Positions 38,063 to 45,716 of a stretch of DNA of 64,000 nucleotides are shown here, piece by piece. Source of the DNA: Halobacteriales archaeon QS_6_64_34 (GTDB taxonomy: Archaea; Halobacteriota; Halobacteria; Halobacteriales; Haloarculaceae); contig PXRT01000010.1 of NCBI GenBank assembly GCA_003020925.1, positions 114,618-178,617 on the forward strand. Direction: 5' to 3'. The position numbers and the translations under genes are program-made. Each line of letters opens with the position of its first letter. The first letter of the stretch is position 1. The notes under the pieces are model-generated. The model was not told the origin of the DNA, did not search any database, and was given only the letters and a program-made list of their open reading frames with translations.

Positions 38063-38257
38063 GAAATTGCGAGCGGGGAGAGACGACCCGCGAGACGTAG
38101 CAGGAACTGAGCGCAGTGAAGTTCCTCGGAACCCGCCGAGTACTTCGGCAGCCGGGGTATCGACCTGGTAGTGCTGGCCAGCGGGTTGTGTCTCATCCCG
38201 CTCGACCGCTGACGGCGGGACGGCAATTTTATTCGGCCCGGCACGCAAGCGGAGTCC

Positions 38258-39337
38258 ATGCAGCCGCTCCACGCGCGCTACCCGTTCCTGGCCGCCGCCC
38301 GCGAGGCCGTCGAAACGGCGGCGGTCGACCTGGGCGAGGTCGTCGCGACGGACGAGGCGGTCACCCAGCGGGCCGTAGAGCGGGTCGAACACGCCATCAC
38401 CGACGGGACGGTCGGCGACCCACACCGGCGCACCCGCGTCGAACTCCTCTCCTATCCCGTCGCTCGCGTCCTCGTCTCGCTGGTCGATACGCACGTCTGT
38501 ACCCGCAAGTACGCCCGGGCCGAGGCCGAGACGGCCCAGGCGCGATTCAGCGAGGAGTTCGCCGCGACGACGGAGTTCAAATCCACCAGCACGGAGCGGG
38601 TGAGTCTCGACCAGCTGCTGGCGGAGTTCGACCTCGCGGGCGCCGTCAGCGACGCCGAGGACGGGTACTGGGTCGAGGTGGGGACGTACCTCGACCTGGC
38701 GGCCGACCAGCGCGGGGACCGCTGGCGGCTGGTCAACCGGCCCCTGGCCGACGGCGAGGTCCGAATCGCCGACAACGAGCTACACGTCCTGTTGAAACAG
38801 GCCATCCGGCACCGGGTCGCCGAGGGACTGCCCTTCCAGGTGCCCGACGCCATCGCCGACGAACTCGACGAGGCGGTCGAGCGGTTGAACGAGGTGCTCG
38901 CCGAACTCGACCTGACCCGCGAAATCGACACCGTCGTTCCCGAACTGTTCCCGCCGTGTATGCAGGCGTTGCTCGATAAGGTCCAGCAGGGCGAACACCT
39001 CGAACACCACTCCCGCTTTGCCATCGCCGCCTTCCTCACGAGTATCGGGATGACGACCGACGAAATCGTCGACCTGTTCAACGTCAACCCCGGCTTCGGC
39101 GAGGAGGCGACCCGCTACCAGGTCGACCACATCCGCGGGGAGACGAGTCCCACCGAATACTCCACGCCGGCGTGTTCGACCATGCAGTCCTACGGCGACT
39201 GCGTCAACATGGACGACCTCTGTGAGCGAATCTCCCATCCGATGGCCTACTACGAGCAGAAGATAGACGACGCCGAGGACGAGAAACTGGAAGACTGGCG
39301 CGACGAGGACGGCGAAGACGAGGCGGCCGAGGCCTAG
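38258..39337 (+). CDS. priL: DNA primase large subunit PriL
   Basis: The 359-residue regulatory subunit of the archaeal/eukaryotic-type primase starts RNA primers with PriS. Helical N-terminal half; the C-terminal domain carries the four conserved Cys that bind the 4Fe-4S cluster: PPCMQALLDK, ACSTMQSYGDC and DDLCERI, with the flanking HPMAYYE. The acidic tail is typical of haloarchaea. Confidence 0.94.
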   Translation: MQPLHARYPFLAAAREAVETAAVDLGEVVATDEAVTQRAVERVEHAITDGTVGDPHRRTRVELLSYPVARVLVSLVDTHVCTRKYARAEAETAQARFSEEFAATTEFKSTSTERVSLDQLLAEFDLAGAVSDAEDGYWVEVGTYLDLAADQRGDRWRLVNRPLADGEVRIADNELHVLLKQAIRHRVAEGLPFQVPDAIADELDEAVERLNEVLAELDLTREIDTVVPELFPPCMQALLDKVQQGEHLEHHSRFAIAAFLTSIGMTTDEIVDLFNVNPGFGEEATRYQVDHIRGETSPTEYSTPACSTMQSYGDCVNMDDLCERISHPMAYYEQKIDDAEDEKLEDWRDEDGEDEAAEA

Positions 39338-39543
39338 AACTGCCGGCGTTCCAGCCAGATGCCGGCGCCGAGCATCACGATGACGAACAGTCCGATAGCG
39401 CCGACCAGCGCGGTGCCGCCCTGTGCGGTGAGCGCGCCGTCGGCGGAGTAGGTCATCGCGACGAAGACCGTCGCCGCGACGAACGTCACGAGGGCGATGG
39501 CCGAGATGACGACTTGCACGATGGCCTCCCGCTCGATTTCCAT
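39334..39543 (-). CDS. Two-TM small membrane protein
   Basis: The 69-residue protein starts MEIEREAIVQVVISAIALVT and has two membrane helices (first about residues 8-30, second LVGAIGLFVIVMLGAGIWL). The short haloarchaeal family has unknown function. The ATG at 39543 is preferred over one 27 nt upstream. Convergent with priL, overlapping by 4 nt. Confidence 0.65.
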   Translation of the reverse strand: MEIEREAIVQVVISAIALVTFVAATVFVAMTYSADGALTAQGGTALVGAIGLFVIVMLGAGIWLERRQF

Positions 39544-39668
39544 GTCCCGCGATATCGCCGGGGCGGGCAAAAGGGTGTCGAAGCGGCGGGACCGCCGAGA
39601 GATTTAGGGTCGTTCGGACCCTACGTTTCGACTGGACACACCGAGAAAAACAGCCGTGTCCGTCCGCT

Positions 39669-40298
39669 ATGACACTGATTACCCCTTCGGACGACAGCGA
39701 GCCGACTGCACTGGCACCAGACCCCGAGCGGCTCGATTCGCGGGCCGCCCGGGCGTGGACCGAGCGGATGCTCGTCGACCGCCGCGAGGACGACACCTAC
39801 GCCGTCACCACCGAGAGCGGCCACACCTACCGCGTCGACCTGCGCGAGCACAGCTGCAGCTGCCCGGACCACCGGATTCGCGGCGAGCAGTGCAAACACC
39901 TGCGCCGGGTCGCCATCGAGATAACTGCCCGCAGCGTCGCCCCGCCGGGCCGCGAGCGGGCCCGCTGTGACGTCTGTGGCAGTGTCACGTTCGTCCCCCG
40001 AGACGACGGCCCGCCCCACCGCTGCCGACGCTGCGCGCTCGTCCCCGGTGACGTCGTCGTCGACCGCGAGACGGGCAATCGCCTCGTCGTCGCCAGCGTT
40101 CTCGACGAGCGGGCCGACGAATACGTCATCGAAGCGACCGGCGAGACCGTGGCCGCCTACGAGCGAAACGACGGCTATCCGGCCGGAGACCGGGTGGTCG
40201 AGGCGACCTATCTGAGCGATACCCGGCGGTCGTCGTCCCGCCGCTACGCGTTCCCGCAGTCGCGGCTGGACCGGACGGACGAGTCGCTGGTGGCGTGA
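39669..40298 (+). CDS. SWIM zinc-finger protein with zinc ribbon
   Basis: The 209-residue protein has a SWIM site (HSCSCPDHRIRGEQCKHL, CxCx(n)CxH, about residues 61-79). A zinc ribbon follows (RARCDVCGSVTF...HRCRRCALVPG) and then a beta-rich C-terminal domain. Probably nucleic-acid or protein binding. The neighbourhood (priL, hjc, pcn) is replication/repair, which is suggestive only. Confidence 0.82.
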   Translation: MTLITPSDDSEPTALAPDPERLDSRAARAWTERMLVDRREDDTYAVTTESGHTYRVDLREHSCSCPDHRIRGEQCKHLRRVAIEITARSVAPPGRERARCDVCGSVTFVPRDDGPPHRCRRCALVPGDVVVDRETGNRLVVASVLDERADEYVIEATGETVAAYERNDGYPAGDRVVEATYLSDTRRSSSRRYAFPQSRLDRTDESLVA

Positions 40299-40308
40299 CG
40301 GCCCTTCC

Positions 40309-40830
40309 CTAGTCCAACATCTCTGCCGCCTCCTCTTTCGGGAGGTCGCCCCGCTCGAACGCCGAGAGGACATCGAGCACCGCCTGGTCCGGGCCGCCCT
40401 CCTTGGCCACCTCGTCGAGCGTCACTTTGCGGGTGTTGCCGACGAACTCGTCGAAGTCGGTGCCCTCGGCCAGTGCCGTCTCCTTCTTGACGCGGTAGTT
40501 GCCCCCGTCGGTCGTGTAGAGGTCGCCCGGATGGAAGAAAAACCAGTCCTCGCGGTCGAAGCGAGCGGCGACTCGCGGTTTCGCGCCGAAGTTCCGCGCG
40601 AAAAAGAGCAGCGCCGCTATCTCCTCGCCGTCCAGATAGATGGGGTCCCCGGCGCTGGATTTGGCCTCGATGGCGTAGAACGTCTTCCCGTTGCCTGTCA
40701 GCACGTCGGGGAGTTCCCGCTCGGTCGCGCTGCCACTGGCGGGCGCACGCATCACCGCGAAGCCGGCCTCGTCGAGGGCGTTGACCAGCTCCCGCTCGCG
40801 ACGGTCGCCCTTCGCGTTCGAGTTTGCCAT
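40309..40830 (-). CDS. hjc: Holliday junction resolvase Hjc
   Basis: The 173-residue archaeal resolvase cleaves four-way DNA junctions. The nuclease core has the basic start [20 protein letters not shown], the catalytic Asp of LPDVLTGN and the E-x-K of FYAIEAKSS (PD-(D/E)xK fold). The C-terminal ~40 residues form an extension beyond crenarchaeal Hjc. The ATG at 40830 is the conserved start. Confidence 0.94.
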   Translation of the reverse strand: MANSNAKGDRRERELVNALDEAGFAVMRAPASGSATERELPDVLTGNGKTFYAIEAKSSAGDPIYLDGEEIAALLFFARNFGAKPRVAARFDREDWFFFHPGDLYTTDGGNYRVKKETALAEGTDFDEFVGNTRKVTLDEVAKEGGPDQAVLDVLSAFERGDLPKEEAAEMLD

Positions 40831-40867
40831 TGTCAGTCGTTTCGCCGTCGGCAATAAAAAGGACTCG

Positions 40868-41509
40868 TCAGCTGTCGCGGTCGGTATCGTCGTCGGCCCG
40901 GAGCCCCGCGCGGGATTCGAGTTCGCGAATCACCTGTGTGTTCTTGCCCCCGTCGCTGCGAATCGCCTCGGCGTAGCGCTGGTACTCCTCGCGGGAGACG
41001 GTCACCGTCTTGGACTCGCCCCGACGGGTCAGCTCCAGTCGGACCATCCCCTGTGGGTTGTTCCGGGTGCGGAAACTGGCCATCGCGGTGAAGACGAACC
41101 AAAACGCCAGGGCGGCCCCGAGGAAGTAGGCCATCGCCGTCTCGAAGGCGAGCGTCTCCGCGCCGGTCGTCCACCGCTCGGGGTAGGCCACCTGGAAGAG
41201 GGCGATACCGACGAGACAGCACACGGCGCCGACGAGGACGCCGACCTGTTCGCGCCGCGAGGACGGGAGGACGGCGACGACGCCGAGAAACATCGCCGGG
41301 ATGCCCAGTCCACCGAGCGTCCCGGCGAGCTTCTCGGCGGCCCGGAGGTCGCTCGCGCCCAGCCACCCGCCGACGGGCGTCGTCACGACCAGCAGGCCCA
41401 GCACGACCGCCAGGGCACCCAGCCCGCCGAGTGCGGCCCCGGCGTAGACGCGACGTGGGTCCCGCCCCTCCCAGCGGCGGCCGCCGTACGCGTCTCCGAG
41501 GTTCTCCAT
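40868..41509 (-). CDS. Membrane protein with C-terminal cytosolic domain (haloarchaeal family)
   Basis: The 213-residue protein has about five membrane helices ([55 protein letters not shown] and others) and a soluble tail ([31 protein letters not shown] region). The family is recurrent in haloarchaea next to replication genes; function unknown. Start at 41509 ([10 protein letters not shown]). Confidence 0.68.
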   Translation of the reverse strand: MENLGDAYGGRRWEGRDPRRVYAGAALGGLGALAVVLGLLVVTTPVGGWLGASDLRAAEKLAGTLGGLGIPAMFLGVVAVLPSSRREQVGVLVGAVCCLVGIALFQVAYPERWTTGAETLAFETAMAYFLGAALAFWFVFTAMASFRTRNNPQGMVRLELTRRGESKTVTVSREEYQRYAEAIRSDGGKNTQVIRELESRAGLRADDDTDRDS

Positions 41510-41545
41510 ACGCCCCCGTACGGCCCCATCCCACAAAACGATGCG

Positions 41546-41720
41546 TCAGACGGGCGTCGGACCCCGGAGCGCCCGCCCCGCAGCCACACAGAGCGTTCCC
41601 AGACGGTCGCTGTCGACCCGCTCGAGCGTGGCCTCGATGCGGTGACAGGCCAGCGCGTACGGCGGGCATACGCCATCGTTCCGGATGGCGGCGGAAAAGG
41701 TCCGAGCCTCGTCGTTGCGG
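41546..41720 (-). pseudogene. Start-less coding segment downstream of pcn
   Basis: In the frame ending with TGA at 41546-41548, about 58 codons show strong G/C third-position bias and read like protein (RNDGVCPPYALACHRIEATL then ERVDSDRLGTLCVAAGRAL). No ATG, GTG or TTG precedes them in frame. The frame runs into the pcn stop region in the +1 frame relative to pcn. It may be a broken gene, a gene with an unusual start, or a sequencing frameshift. Confidence 0.45.
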
Positions 41721-42464
41721 TTACTCGCTCTGGATGCGCGGCGCGAGCATGTAGGTGACCCGGCCCTGGCCCTCGGCGAAGTCGAAATGCATCTTGACCG
41801 GGAACTCCTCGCCGAGTTCCATCTCGACCTCGGCGTCTTTCGGGATTGCCTTGTTCATGTTCTTCAGGTAGTCGAGCGAGAACAGGGAGTGGGCGTCACC
41901 GGGCGTGAGGTCGATGAGGTCCTCTCCGGTGAGTTCGAGGTGGACGTCGTCGGTGTCGCCCTGGGCGTCGACGTAGAACAGTTCGTCGGTGGCGTCGACA
42001 CCGAGTGCGATGTGGTCGCTGACCATGTCGGCGGCCGTCACGGACCGGTTGATATCCTTCCCTTCGATGACGATATGCGACGAGAGGTCGAGGTCCGGGA
42101 GGTCCGGTTCCTGGCGGATTGAGTCCGGGTCGATGAGTGCGAGCGTGTACTCCAGGCCGTCGATGGCGATGTGGAGCTTGCGCGTCTCCTCGTCGAGTTC
42201 CAGATGGACGAGCTGGCCGGCGTCGGCCATCCCGGCGATATCTTCGAGCCGGGAGAGGTTGACGCCGATGAGGCCGCCGTCGGTCTCGTAGGACTCGAAG
42301 GCCGCCGCGTCGAGTCGCAGGTCGACCATGCCGACGTTGGCCGGGTCCACCGCACGAATCTCCAGCCCGTCGTCTTCGAGGTGGATTTTGCACTCGTCCA
42401 CCAGCACGCTCACTGAGTCGAGAGCCGACTTGAGCGTGTCCGCACTCACGATGGCGTTGAACAT
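41721..42464 (-). CDS. pcn: DNA polymerase sliding clamp (PCNA)
   Basis: The 247-residue clamp encircles DNA and tethers polymerase and repair factors. Two-domain PCNA pattern: [38 protein letters not shown], then the second domain with [20 protein letters not shown] and the C-terminal MLAPRI. The length is normal; very acidic surface loops are haloarchaeal. The ATG at 42464 is the conserved start. Confidence 0.97.
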   Translation of the reverse strand: MFNAIVSADTLKSALDSVSVLVDECKIHLEDDGLEIRAVDPANVGMVDLRLDAAAFESYETDGGLIGVNLSRLEDIAGMADAGQLVHLELDEETRKLHIAIDGLEYTLALIDPDSIRQEPDLPDLDLSSHIVIEGKDINRSVTAADMVSDHIALGVDATDELFYVDAQGDTDDVHLELTGEDLIDLTPGDAHSLFSLDYLKNMNKAIPKDAEVEMELGEEFPVKMHFDFAEGQGRVTYMLAPRIQSE

Positions 42465-42630
42465 CTTGGGCCGGGCTACGCCCCCATGCATTAAAAAGTC
42501 CTTCATTTGACTCGCGTGCGCGCGGGCATCGACCGACCGAAATCGGCTGACACTGTTGGTGGCACGGGACAGCCGGTCGTTGCACGTGCAGGCCCCGCTC
42601 GTATCCGGACGGAAAAATAAGATAGGTGAC

Positions 42631-42735
42631 ATGAACGGCGAAGGAGACGGGAAGACGTGCCACCGGCGGAGCCGACGGGCGGTGCTCCGCTCGGTCGCCG
42701 TCGGCGAGAGTGATACCGGAAAACAACACGCCTAA
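42631..42735 (+). other. Mini-ORF resembling a truncated Tat signal peptide
   Basis: A 34-codon ORF starting [10 protein letters not shown] contains [12 protein letters not shown], reminiscent of a twin-arginine leader, then stops soon after. An AT-rich element (ggaaaaataagatagg) precedes it. It could be a remnant of an exported protein gene or chance. Otherwise 42465-42761 shows only the divergent promoter region of pcn and rlmE. Confidence 0.25.
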
Positions 42736-42761
42736 CCTCGTCGGTAAAGTAAGGACTGGAA

Positions 42762-43559
42762 ATGAGTGGCAAAGACGAATACTACAACAAGGCCAAACAA
42801 CAGGGGTACCGCGCCCGGTCGGCGTACAAGCTCCAGCAGCTGGACGAGACGGCCGGGTTGCTCGCCGAGGGACGCACCGTCGTCGACCTCGGTGCGGCGC
42901 CGGGCGGCTGGCTGCAGGTCGCCGCCGAGCGGGTCGGCGAGCGGGGCACCGTCGTCGGCGTCGACCGCCAGCGTATCGAGCACCTGGAGGACCCGGAGCC
43001 GACCGTCGAGTACGTCCGTGGCGACATGACCGAGGAATCGACGAAACAGACAGTCCGTGACGCCGTCGGCGGCCGCTCGGACGCCCGGGGCGGCCCCGTC
43101 GACGTGGTGCTGTCGGACATGGCGCCGAACATGAGCGGCGACTACGACCTGGACCACGCCCGTTCGGTCCATCTGGTCCGGCAGGCCTTCGAGGTAGCGA
43201 CCGACCTGCTCGATTCGGGCGGCGATTTCGCCGCGAAGGTGTTCGACGGCCAGGATTTGCAGGACCTGAAAGCCGACATCGAACCGGAGTTCGAGTACGT
43301 CCGCGAGGTCCGCCCGGACGCCTCCCGGGACTCGTCCTCGGAGCTGTATCTCGTCGCGAAACACCGCCTCACGGCGCCGGTTCGCGAGGGCGACGTGGTC
43401 GAGGTGACCATCGACGACATGGGCGAGGAAGGCGACGGCATCGCGAAGGTCGATGACTTTACCGTCTTCGTCAGCGGCGTCGAGGAGGGCGAGACGGTCG
43501 AGGTGCGTATCGACGACGTGAAACCACGTTTTGCCTTCGGACAGCCGGTAAGAGACTGA
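42762..43559 (+). CDS. rlmE: 23S rRNA uridine-2'-O-methyltransferase with TRAM domain
   Basis: The 265-residue FtsJ/RlmE family protein methylates a ribose in the large rRNA. It has the SAM motif VVDLGAAPGGWLQVAA, the catalytic-Asp region VLSDMAPNMSGDYDLDH and Lys in FAAKVFDGQD. Residues about 205-265 are an added TRAM RNA-binding domain (GDVVEVTIDDMGEEGDGIAK), a typical haloarchaeal fusion. Confidence 0.94.
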   Translation: MSGKDEYYNKAKQQGYRARSAYKLQQLDETAGLLAEGRTVVDLGAAPGGWLQVAAERVGERGTVVGVDRQRIEHLEDPEPTVEYVRGDMTEESTKQTVRDAVGGRSDARGGPVDVVLSDMAPNMSGDYDLDHARSVHLVRQAFEVATDLLDSGGDFAAKVFDGQDLQDLKADIEPEFEYVREVRPDASRDSSSELYLVAKHRLTAPVREGDVVEVTIDDMGEEGDGIAKVDDFTVFVSGVEEGETVEVRIDDVKPRFAFGQPVRD

Positions 43560-43732
43560 GCGCGGCGAAAGGATTCCGTCGGTCGCCCCATCGCTTTCGA
43601 GGGGTCTCTTTTCAGTCGAACCCTCGCTTGCCACGGCGTCGGTCGGCCGGCCTGCTCCCGGCCGCGGGCGAAGGCGACGACGGGCAGAGAGACGGGCAAG
43701 GAGAAGGCAAGCAGCTTCGAAGCGGTGAGCTG

Positions 43733-43812
43733 ATACTGGTGGCTGTAAGTTCGTAAAGATATTCGCCACCCCGGGGTGGCGAATTACTTCAGTTTGTTAC
43801 AGCCACCAGTAT
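43733..43812. mobile_element. Palindromic MITE-like element, well-preserved copy
   Basis: An 80-nt near-palindrome. 16-bp perfect terminal inverted repeats (ATACTGGTGGCTGTAA at 43733-43748, TTACAGCCACCAGTAT at 43797-43812) surround a perfect 24-nt palindrome at 43761-43784 whose left half is ATTCGCCACCCC. It is non-coding. A degenerate full-length copy lies at 35835-35908. The remaining gap 43560-43732 shows no gene. Confidence 0.85.
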
Positions 43813-43874
43813 GAGCGACTACCAGCGAGGTGACGAAGAGTGCGACCAGGCCTATCCGCAGCGGGTCCTCGCCG

Positions 43875-44051
43875 CTACTGCTCGTTATCGAGGCGCCCTT
43901 GTCGCTCGTCGATGTCGTCGAGCAGGTCGAGTGTCTTCCGGATTGAGGCCCGAATCGCCTCGCTACGGTTGACGAACTTCCCCTCCTCGCCGACGTGGTC
44001 ATCGAGGTCCGCGAGCAGTTCGGCGGGCACCTCGACGCTTATTTTGGGCAT
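43875..44051 (-). CDS. Ribbon-helix-helix (CopG-type) DNA-binding protein
   Basis: The 58-residue protein starts MPKISVEVPAELLADLDDHV, followed by KFVNRSEAIRASIRKTLDLL: the beta strand and two helices of a dimeric RHH repressor. The C-terminal tail (DDIDERQGRLDNEQ) is polar. No toxin gene adjoins it, so it is more likely a small transcription regulator than an antitoxin. AT-rich upstream DNA (about 44055-44085) is the likely promoter. Confidence 0.82.
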   Translation of the reverse strand: MPKISVEVPAELLADLDDHVGEEGKFVNRSEAIRASIRKTLDLLDDIDERQGRLDNEQ

Positions 44052-44337
44052 TAGTTGCTCACCTTCGAGAGATTCTATTATCTATTACCTGAACGAGGGT
44101 GGTCCGTGCCGACTGTCTAAACGCTCGCATAGTATTCTCGTAGGAATATCCACAGCAGGTGATTAAAAGCTCACCGTTCGTCAGTCAGCGCAGTCCGGCG
44201 GTGTGTCGAGAACTCCTGGCGCATCACCACCGGCTGTTGTGAGAAAACCGAGCGCTCCACTCCGTTCTCGGAGTACGAGGTATCTCCAAGCATGGACAGA
44301 CACAACTACTTTGCTGATCACTCCCGTGGTTCCATAT

Positions 44338-45255
44338 ATGTCAGCGAAGGATACTGACGGCGCCGAACACGCGGAAAGCGGGGCGCCTTCGGAGGGCGAG
44401 ATCGTCGCCGATCGTTTTTCGACGGACGAAATATTCCAGCGAGTGCTGGCAACCGGTAGCGAGGAGATCAACTCCTCGCTGCGGATACTGACACTCAGCG
44501 GTGTTGCGGCCGGGTTTGCCATCACCCTCACGTTCGTCGCCCACGCCGCCCTCGCGGGGGCAACGACGGGTGCGGAGATAACGCCGGTCGACCATTTGCT
44601 GTACCCCGTTGGATTCCTCTATATCGTCATCGGTCGGTATCAGTTGTTCACGGAACAGACGATTACACCGGTATCGCTTGTGTTGACCCGACTGGCGAGT
44701 GTTCCGGCACTGCTACGCGTGTGGGGACTCGTCCTCGCCGCAAACATCGTTGGCGTGGTCGCCGGGACCGCGTTCGTCGTCTTCGGTACCGTGCTGAGTC
44801 CCCCGGCCGTCGAGGCGGGGCTCACGTTCGGCGAAGAAGCGGTGGCAAAAACGCCGCTGAGCCTCTTTTCGCGAGCGGTCATTGCCGGGGGCATCGTCGC
44901 AGGAATGGTGTGGCTCGAACACGCGGCTCGCGAATCGGTCGCTCGGCTCCTGCTCGTTTACCTCCTCATGTTGGTCATTCCCGCGACGGGGCTGTATCAC
45001 GTCGTCGTCTCGACGGCCGATGCGACGTTCCTCCTCCTGCACGGTGTCTCGTCAGTGTCGACTGTCGTCTTCGAGTTCCTGCTTCCGGTGCTGGCGGGCA
45101 ACACCCTGGGTGGTGTTGGGCTCGTCGCGCTGCTGAACTACGGTCAGACCGAGGAGTCCTTCCCCGAGGCGATGCGCGAATCGCCGCGGCTCTCGTGGCG
45201 AGAGTGGGGGTTGAAGATCACAGCGACTGACCCCCGAGCCGACGAGAAGGAGTGA
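44338..45255 (+). CDS. Formate/nitrite transporter family protein
   Basis: The 305-residue membrane protein of the FNT channel family has six predicted helices after an acidic N-terminus. The segment YPVGFLYIVIGRYQLFTEQT matches the FNT loop region, followed by VWGLVLAANIVGVVAGTAFV and GNTLGGVGLVALLNYGQ near the end. It likely conducts a small monovalent anion such as formate or nitrite; substrate unproven. The ATG at 44338 is chosen. 44052-44337 holds no other gene; a short ACTCCG/CGGAGT hairpin lies near 44258. Confidence 0.82.
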   Translation: MSAKDTDGAEHAESGAPSEGEIVADRFSTDEIFQRVLATGSEEINSSLRILTLSGVAAGFAITLTFVAHAALAGATTGAEITPVDHLLYPVGFLYIVIGRYQLFTEQTITPVSLVLTRLASVPALLRVWGLVLAANIVGVVAGTAFVVFGTVLSPPAVEAGLTFGEEAVAKTPLSLFSRAVIAGGIVAGMVWLEHAARESVARLLLVYLLMLVIPATGLYHVVVSTADATFLLLHGVSSVSTVVFEFLLPVLAGNTLGGVGLVALLNYGQTEESFPEAMRESPRLSWREWGLKITATDPRADEKE

Positions 45256-45302
45256 TCGCTGGCGGAACCGTGCTCGACGGCCGCCCGGGACGACGGACGA
45301 CG

Positions 45303-45484
45303 CTGCTGGTCGGCCGGCTCGGGCCTGCCGGGAACCCGCCGACCGCCGAGAGAGTACAGCCACAGCAGGCCGAGGCCAGGAACGCGACGGTCGCCGGGAC
45401 GGCGATGAGGACGTCGTGTGGATGCCGTGTTTCGTGCGTCCCCGCTGACTTCGTCCCCTTGACCCGTCCGAGAAAGCGGTTCAT
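45303..45484 (-). pseudogene. Frameshifted relic of the TatC C-terminal tail
   Basis: Reading from 45484, DVLIAVPATVAFL resembles the final helix of the adjacent fused TatC. After a frameshift the sequence continues LGLLWLYSLGGRRVPGRPEP, matching the TatC end LGLAILWVYTLGGRRTPERQ. The intact TatC tail is 400 nt away on the same strand, so this is a decayed partial duplication. In the unshifted frame it would be an 88-residue ORF ending at 45218. Confidence 0.6.
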
Positions 45485-45714
45485 ACGGTCGTTCTCGAAC
45501 CGAAGATGTCGTCCGCAAGAGCCTCCGTTTCGGGTCCAGCTACCTCGCCGGTGACGGCTTTCCGAACGTCCGTGAGTTGCCCTTTGATCCCATCGAGATG
45601 CTGTGCGAGTTGCTTCTGTTGGGTGTTCAGTTCCGTTAGCTGTTCGTGGATCTCCTGTGAGATCTCTCCACTGGAACCGTTAGCTCGGTTGTGGAGGTAT
45701 CGATTGACGGCCAC
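45481..45714 (-). CDS. Small coiled-coil protein downstream of tatC
   Basis: A 77-residue protein starting with GTG at 45714, two nucleotides after the TatC stop codon. The central part is a predicted coiled coil (EIHEQLTELNTQQKQLAQHL continuing DGIKGQLTDVRKAV). No family is recognised. The position suggests co-transcription with the fused TatC; a role in that machinery is untested. Its stop overlaps the ATG of the downstream TatC-tail relic. Confidence 0.55.
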   Translation of the reverse strand: MAVNRYLHNRANGSSGEISQEIHEQLTELNTQQKQLAQHLDGIKGQLTDVRKAVTGEVAGPETEALADDIFGSRTTV

Positions 45715-45716
45715 GC

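Noticed and set aside
44203..44337. 45-codon N-terminal extension of the formate/nitrite transporter
   Set aside because: The extension lacks coding bias and contains promoter-like AT-rich sequence; the ATG at 44338 gives a typical acidic N-terminus.
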